Assembly: GCA_016235155.1 (NCBI GenBank)
Contig: JACRLW010000071.1
Location: 20,258 to 84,257, forward strand
Direction of reading: 5' to 3'
DNA from: Planctomycetota bacterium
Lineage (GTDB): Bacteria > Planctomycetota > UBA1135 > UBA2386
Length of the DNA: 64,000 bases
Positions 62,197 through 64,000 of the stretch are shown here, piece by piece. A program made the translations under genes and the position numbers. Each line of letters starts with the position of its first letter. Position 1 is the first letter of the stretch. The notes below the pieces were generated by a model that had not been told where the DNA came from, did no database searches, and was given only the letters and a program-made list of their open reading frames with translations.

Positions 62197-62847
62197 TCAG
62201 CGCTTGATCTCGCCGGTCGTGTCCAACGGACGCGCCTCGAAGACTTCGGTGAACGCGGCGCTGCGATGCAGCGTGCCGAAGTGCAGGCGCAACGCGAAGT
62301 CCATCCCGCCGGCGGGCTCGGCGCTGAAACGCGCGCGGGCCGTATAGCCGGCGAGCAGCATCTCCATCTCGAGGTGCTCGACGTCGTCCGACGCGAACGC
62401 GATCGACGGCACGACGATGCGCTCGGGTACGCCGCGGCCGGCGAGGTCCTTCGTGAGGCGCGCGATCTCCTCGGCGACCGCGGGGTTGTCGCGCGCGGTG
62501 CGCTTGGTCTGCCACAGTTCGAACGGCGTGAGCAGCACGCTCCAGTCGTCTGCGGTCACACCGCGCAGGACGTCGAGCTTCCAGCGCGCGGCGGGGATCG
62601 CGACGTCGCCGGCGCGGAGCGGCACTTCGTTGGTGAGCGACGCGAAGCCGAGGTGCCACTCGAACCCGTCGCCGAGCTCGGCGAGATGCTCGGCGTTGAA
62701 GGGCACGGTGAACCACTGGACCGTGACCTTGCCCCCCGCACCCGCCGCGACGATCGCCTTCGGCACGTGAGGATGAGGGATGCCGGGCGCGAGCCACGAT
62801 CCGGCGACGGCGAGAGCGAACGCGACGAACCAGGTGACGAGCGTCAT
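62197..62847 (-). CDS. Exported DUF2911-like protein
   Basis: A 216-residue protein starting MTLVTWFVAFALAVAGSWLA, a signal peptide or anchor. The mature part is beta-rich: GKVTVQWFTVPFNAEHLAEL, WHLGFASLTNEVPLRAGDVAIPAARW and DWSVLLTPFELWQTKRTA, the pattern I associate with DUF2911-type proteins. A C-terminal beta segment (MDFALRLHFGTLHRSAAF) follows. No catalytic residues are known. It is divergent from the amidohydrolase, with only 20 bases between the two starts, and sits 18 bases upstream of ilvE on the same strand. Confidence 0.7.
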   Translation of the reverse strand: MTLVTWFVAFALAVAGSWLAPGIPHPHVPKAIVAAGAGGKVTVQWFTVPFNAEHLAELGDGFEWHLGFASLTNEVPLRAGDVAIPAARWKLDVLRGVTADDWSVLLTPFELWQTKRTARDNPAVAEEIARLTKDLAGRGVPERIVVPSIAFASDDVEHLEMEMLLAGYTARARFSAEPAGGMDFALRLHFGTLHRSAAFTEVFEARPLDTTGEIKR

Positions 62848-62867
62848 CGCGGCGTATCTTGCCGCGC

Positions 62868-64000
62868 ATGCGTGCGACGTGCCTCCTTGCATCGCTCCTC
62901 TTCTTCGTGACCACGGGACTCGACGCCCAGGACGTCCCGCCGCCGAATGGTCCGCGCGCGGTCGACCCGGGTTGGCACGCGCTGGTCGGCGCGCGCGTGA
63001 TCGTCGCGCCGGGGCAGGTCTTCGAGGACACGACGATCGTCGTCCGCGACGGCCGCATCACCGCCGTCGAGCGCGGCGCTGCGCCGCCGGCGGGCGCTCG
63101 CGTGCACGAACTCGCGGGGCGCACGGTGCACGCGGCATTCGTCGACGCGCACGTCGGAATCGCGATGCCGCGCCCGCCTGCCGGCGCGCCCGGTGCGCAC
63201 TGGCATGCGGGCGTGATGCCGCAGCGCGACGCCCTCGACGGCGACGGCCTCGCCGCGGAGACGGTGAAGGAACTGCGCGAACTCGGCTTCGGCGCGGCGG
63301 CCGTGTTCCCGAGCGACGGACTCGGGCGCGGCCGCGGCGCCGGCGTCACGCTCGAAGATCCGCGCGACGGTGCGCGACGGCGCAGCGTGCCGTCGATTAG
63401 GACGACAGCGCTCGCGTTCGAGATGCAGAGCGGCGCGTATCCGGCGTCGAAGATGGGCGCCGTTGCGATGCTGCGGCAGACCCTGCTCTCGCTCGACCTC
63501 CACACTCAGTTCCTGTTCGCGACGAGCGACGAGCTCGACCTGCTGCGCGCGGTGCGCACGATGCAGGAGATCGCGCCCGACACGCGCACGGTGTTCCTCG
63601 GCACCGGCCTCGAGTTCCGCCGCCTCGACGCGATCGCCGCCGCACAACCGTGGCTGATCGTCCCCCTCGCGTTCCCCAAGGCACCGGACGTGTCGACGCT
63701 CGAAGCGCGCGAGCGCGTGTCGCTGCGGCAGATGCTGTCCTGGGAACTCGCGCCGACCAACGCCGCGCGCGTGCACGACGCGGGCGTGAGTTTCGCGCTG
63801 ACCAGTGACCGACTGGAGAAGCGCGCCGAGTTCTCCGCGGCGCTGCGCTCCGCGATCCGTCACGGCCTGCCGCCGGATGCTGCGCTCGCGGCGCTCACCA
63901 CCACGCCCGCCGCGATGACCGGCGCGCAGACGGACCTCGGCACGATCGAAGCGGGCAAGCTCGCGAACCTCTGCGTCGTGCGCGGCGATCCGTTCGGCGA
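62868..64000 (+). CDS. Exported amidohydrolase-family protein (3' end outside window)
   Basis: At least 377 residues, running off the window. MRATCLLASLLFFVTTGLDAQ is a signal peptide. The N-terminal beta domain (GARVIVAPGQVFEDTTIVVRDGRITAVERG) and the C-terminal pattern (LAALTTTPAAMTGAQTDLGTIEAGKLANLCVVRGDP) are those of imidazolonepropionase-like amidohydrolases. The usual metal motif His-x-His after the first beta domain is replaced: AAFVDAHVGIAM keeps one His only. It may have lost metal-dependent catalysis or bind one metal. The frame is clean throughout. Confidence 0.8.
   Translation, partial: MRATCLLASLLFFVTTGLDAQDVPPPNGPRAVDPGWHALVGARVIVAPGQVFEDTTIVVRDGRITAVERGAAPPAGARVHELAGRTVHAAFVDAHVGIAMPRPPAGAPGAHWHAGVMPQRDALDGDGLAAETVKELRELGFGAAAVFPSDGLGRGRGAGVTLEDPRDGARRRSVPSIRTTALAFEMQSGAYPASKMGAVAMLRQTLLSLDLHTQFLFATSDELDLLRAVRTMQEIAPDTRTVFLGTGLEFRRLDAIAAAQPWLIVPLAFPKAPDVSTLEARERVSLRQMLSWELAPTNAARVHDAGVSFALTSDRLEKRAEFSAALRSAIRHGLPPDAALAALTTTPAAMTGAQTDLGTIEAGKLANLCVVRGDPFG

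Overview
The window joins two kinds of sequence. About 1-13,180 is an integrated genomic island. About 13,200-64,000 is host chromosome, visibly richer in G+C (almost every third codon position is G or C). The junction is a 42-nt 3' piece of a tRNA-Arg(CCT) gene at 13139-13180, which reads as an attachment site. The host is most likely a planctomycete. The clues are the ELAP-type repeat protein with its secreted C-terminal domain of the style abundant in marine Planctomycetota, the mix of GH95 and GH38 glycosidases, the BNR/sortilin-like repeat protein, and many secreted proteins of unknown function. This assignment is inferred from protein style, not from a marker gene.

Island (1-13,180). 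It opens with the C-terminal part of a divergent family A DNA polymerase, then a DUF932 protein and a truncated phospholipase D-like protein. Next comes the most notable locus (3164-6844): a ribbon-helix-helix regulator divergent from a tightly overlapping five-gene operon. The operon encodes a ubiquitin-like modifier (Multiubiquitin family), an E2-like protein (Prok-E2_E), a JAB deubiquitinase-E1 fusion, a DUF6527 protein and a ClpP-fold serine protease. Together these form a eukaryote-like protein-conjugation pathway of the bacterial Bub/Bil type. A perfect 15-bp palindrome sits exactly on the two overlapping divergent -35 elements. The JAB domain has no start codon in its own frame, because the likely ATG lies in a different frame from the rest of the gene. 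The island continues with a DNA methyltransferase plus a small helical protein, divergent from an unknown protein and a GHKL-type ATPase, which may be an uncharacterised defence module. It ends in a chimeric remnant that joins a TIR domain to the tail of a DUF499 ATPase.

13.2-28 kb: envelope or exopolysaccharide assembly. There are four stand-alone glycosyltransferases (two GT4, two GT2), a further GT4 on the opposite strand within that count, and a 1686-residue SPASM-like/GT2/coiled-coil/GT4 fusion. Genes for a SMUG1-type uracil-DNA glycosylase, a NIF3-like protein and an ankyrin protein are inserted in the same run. Most neighbours overlap by four bases (ATGA or GTGA), which implies translational coupling.

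28-38 kb: secreted hypothetical proteins, a frameshifted ATP-grasp ligase paired with an unknown helical protein, and a five-gene operon (DUF72, methyltransferase, class V aminotransferase, ABC ATPase, ABC-2 permease). 38-49.5 kb: a BNR-like repeat protein, a sulfotransferase, a Fic protein and a TetR-controlled RND efflux operon with a recognisable palindromic operator. 49.5-59 kb: the frameshifted ELAP repeat protein, a GH95 fucosidase with an inserted domain, a GH38 mannosidase and a zinc-ribbon membrane protein. 59-64 kb: two broken genes (a glycosidase-like fragment and an HNH endonuclease with one in-frame TAG), a branched-chain aminotransferase, a small secreted protein and the start of an amidohydrolase.

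Four otherwise intact genes each carry a single-base lesion (three frameshifts, one nonsense codon), so part of the apparent pseudogenisation may be residual assembly error.
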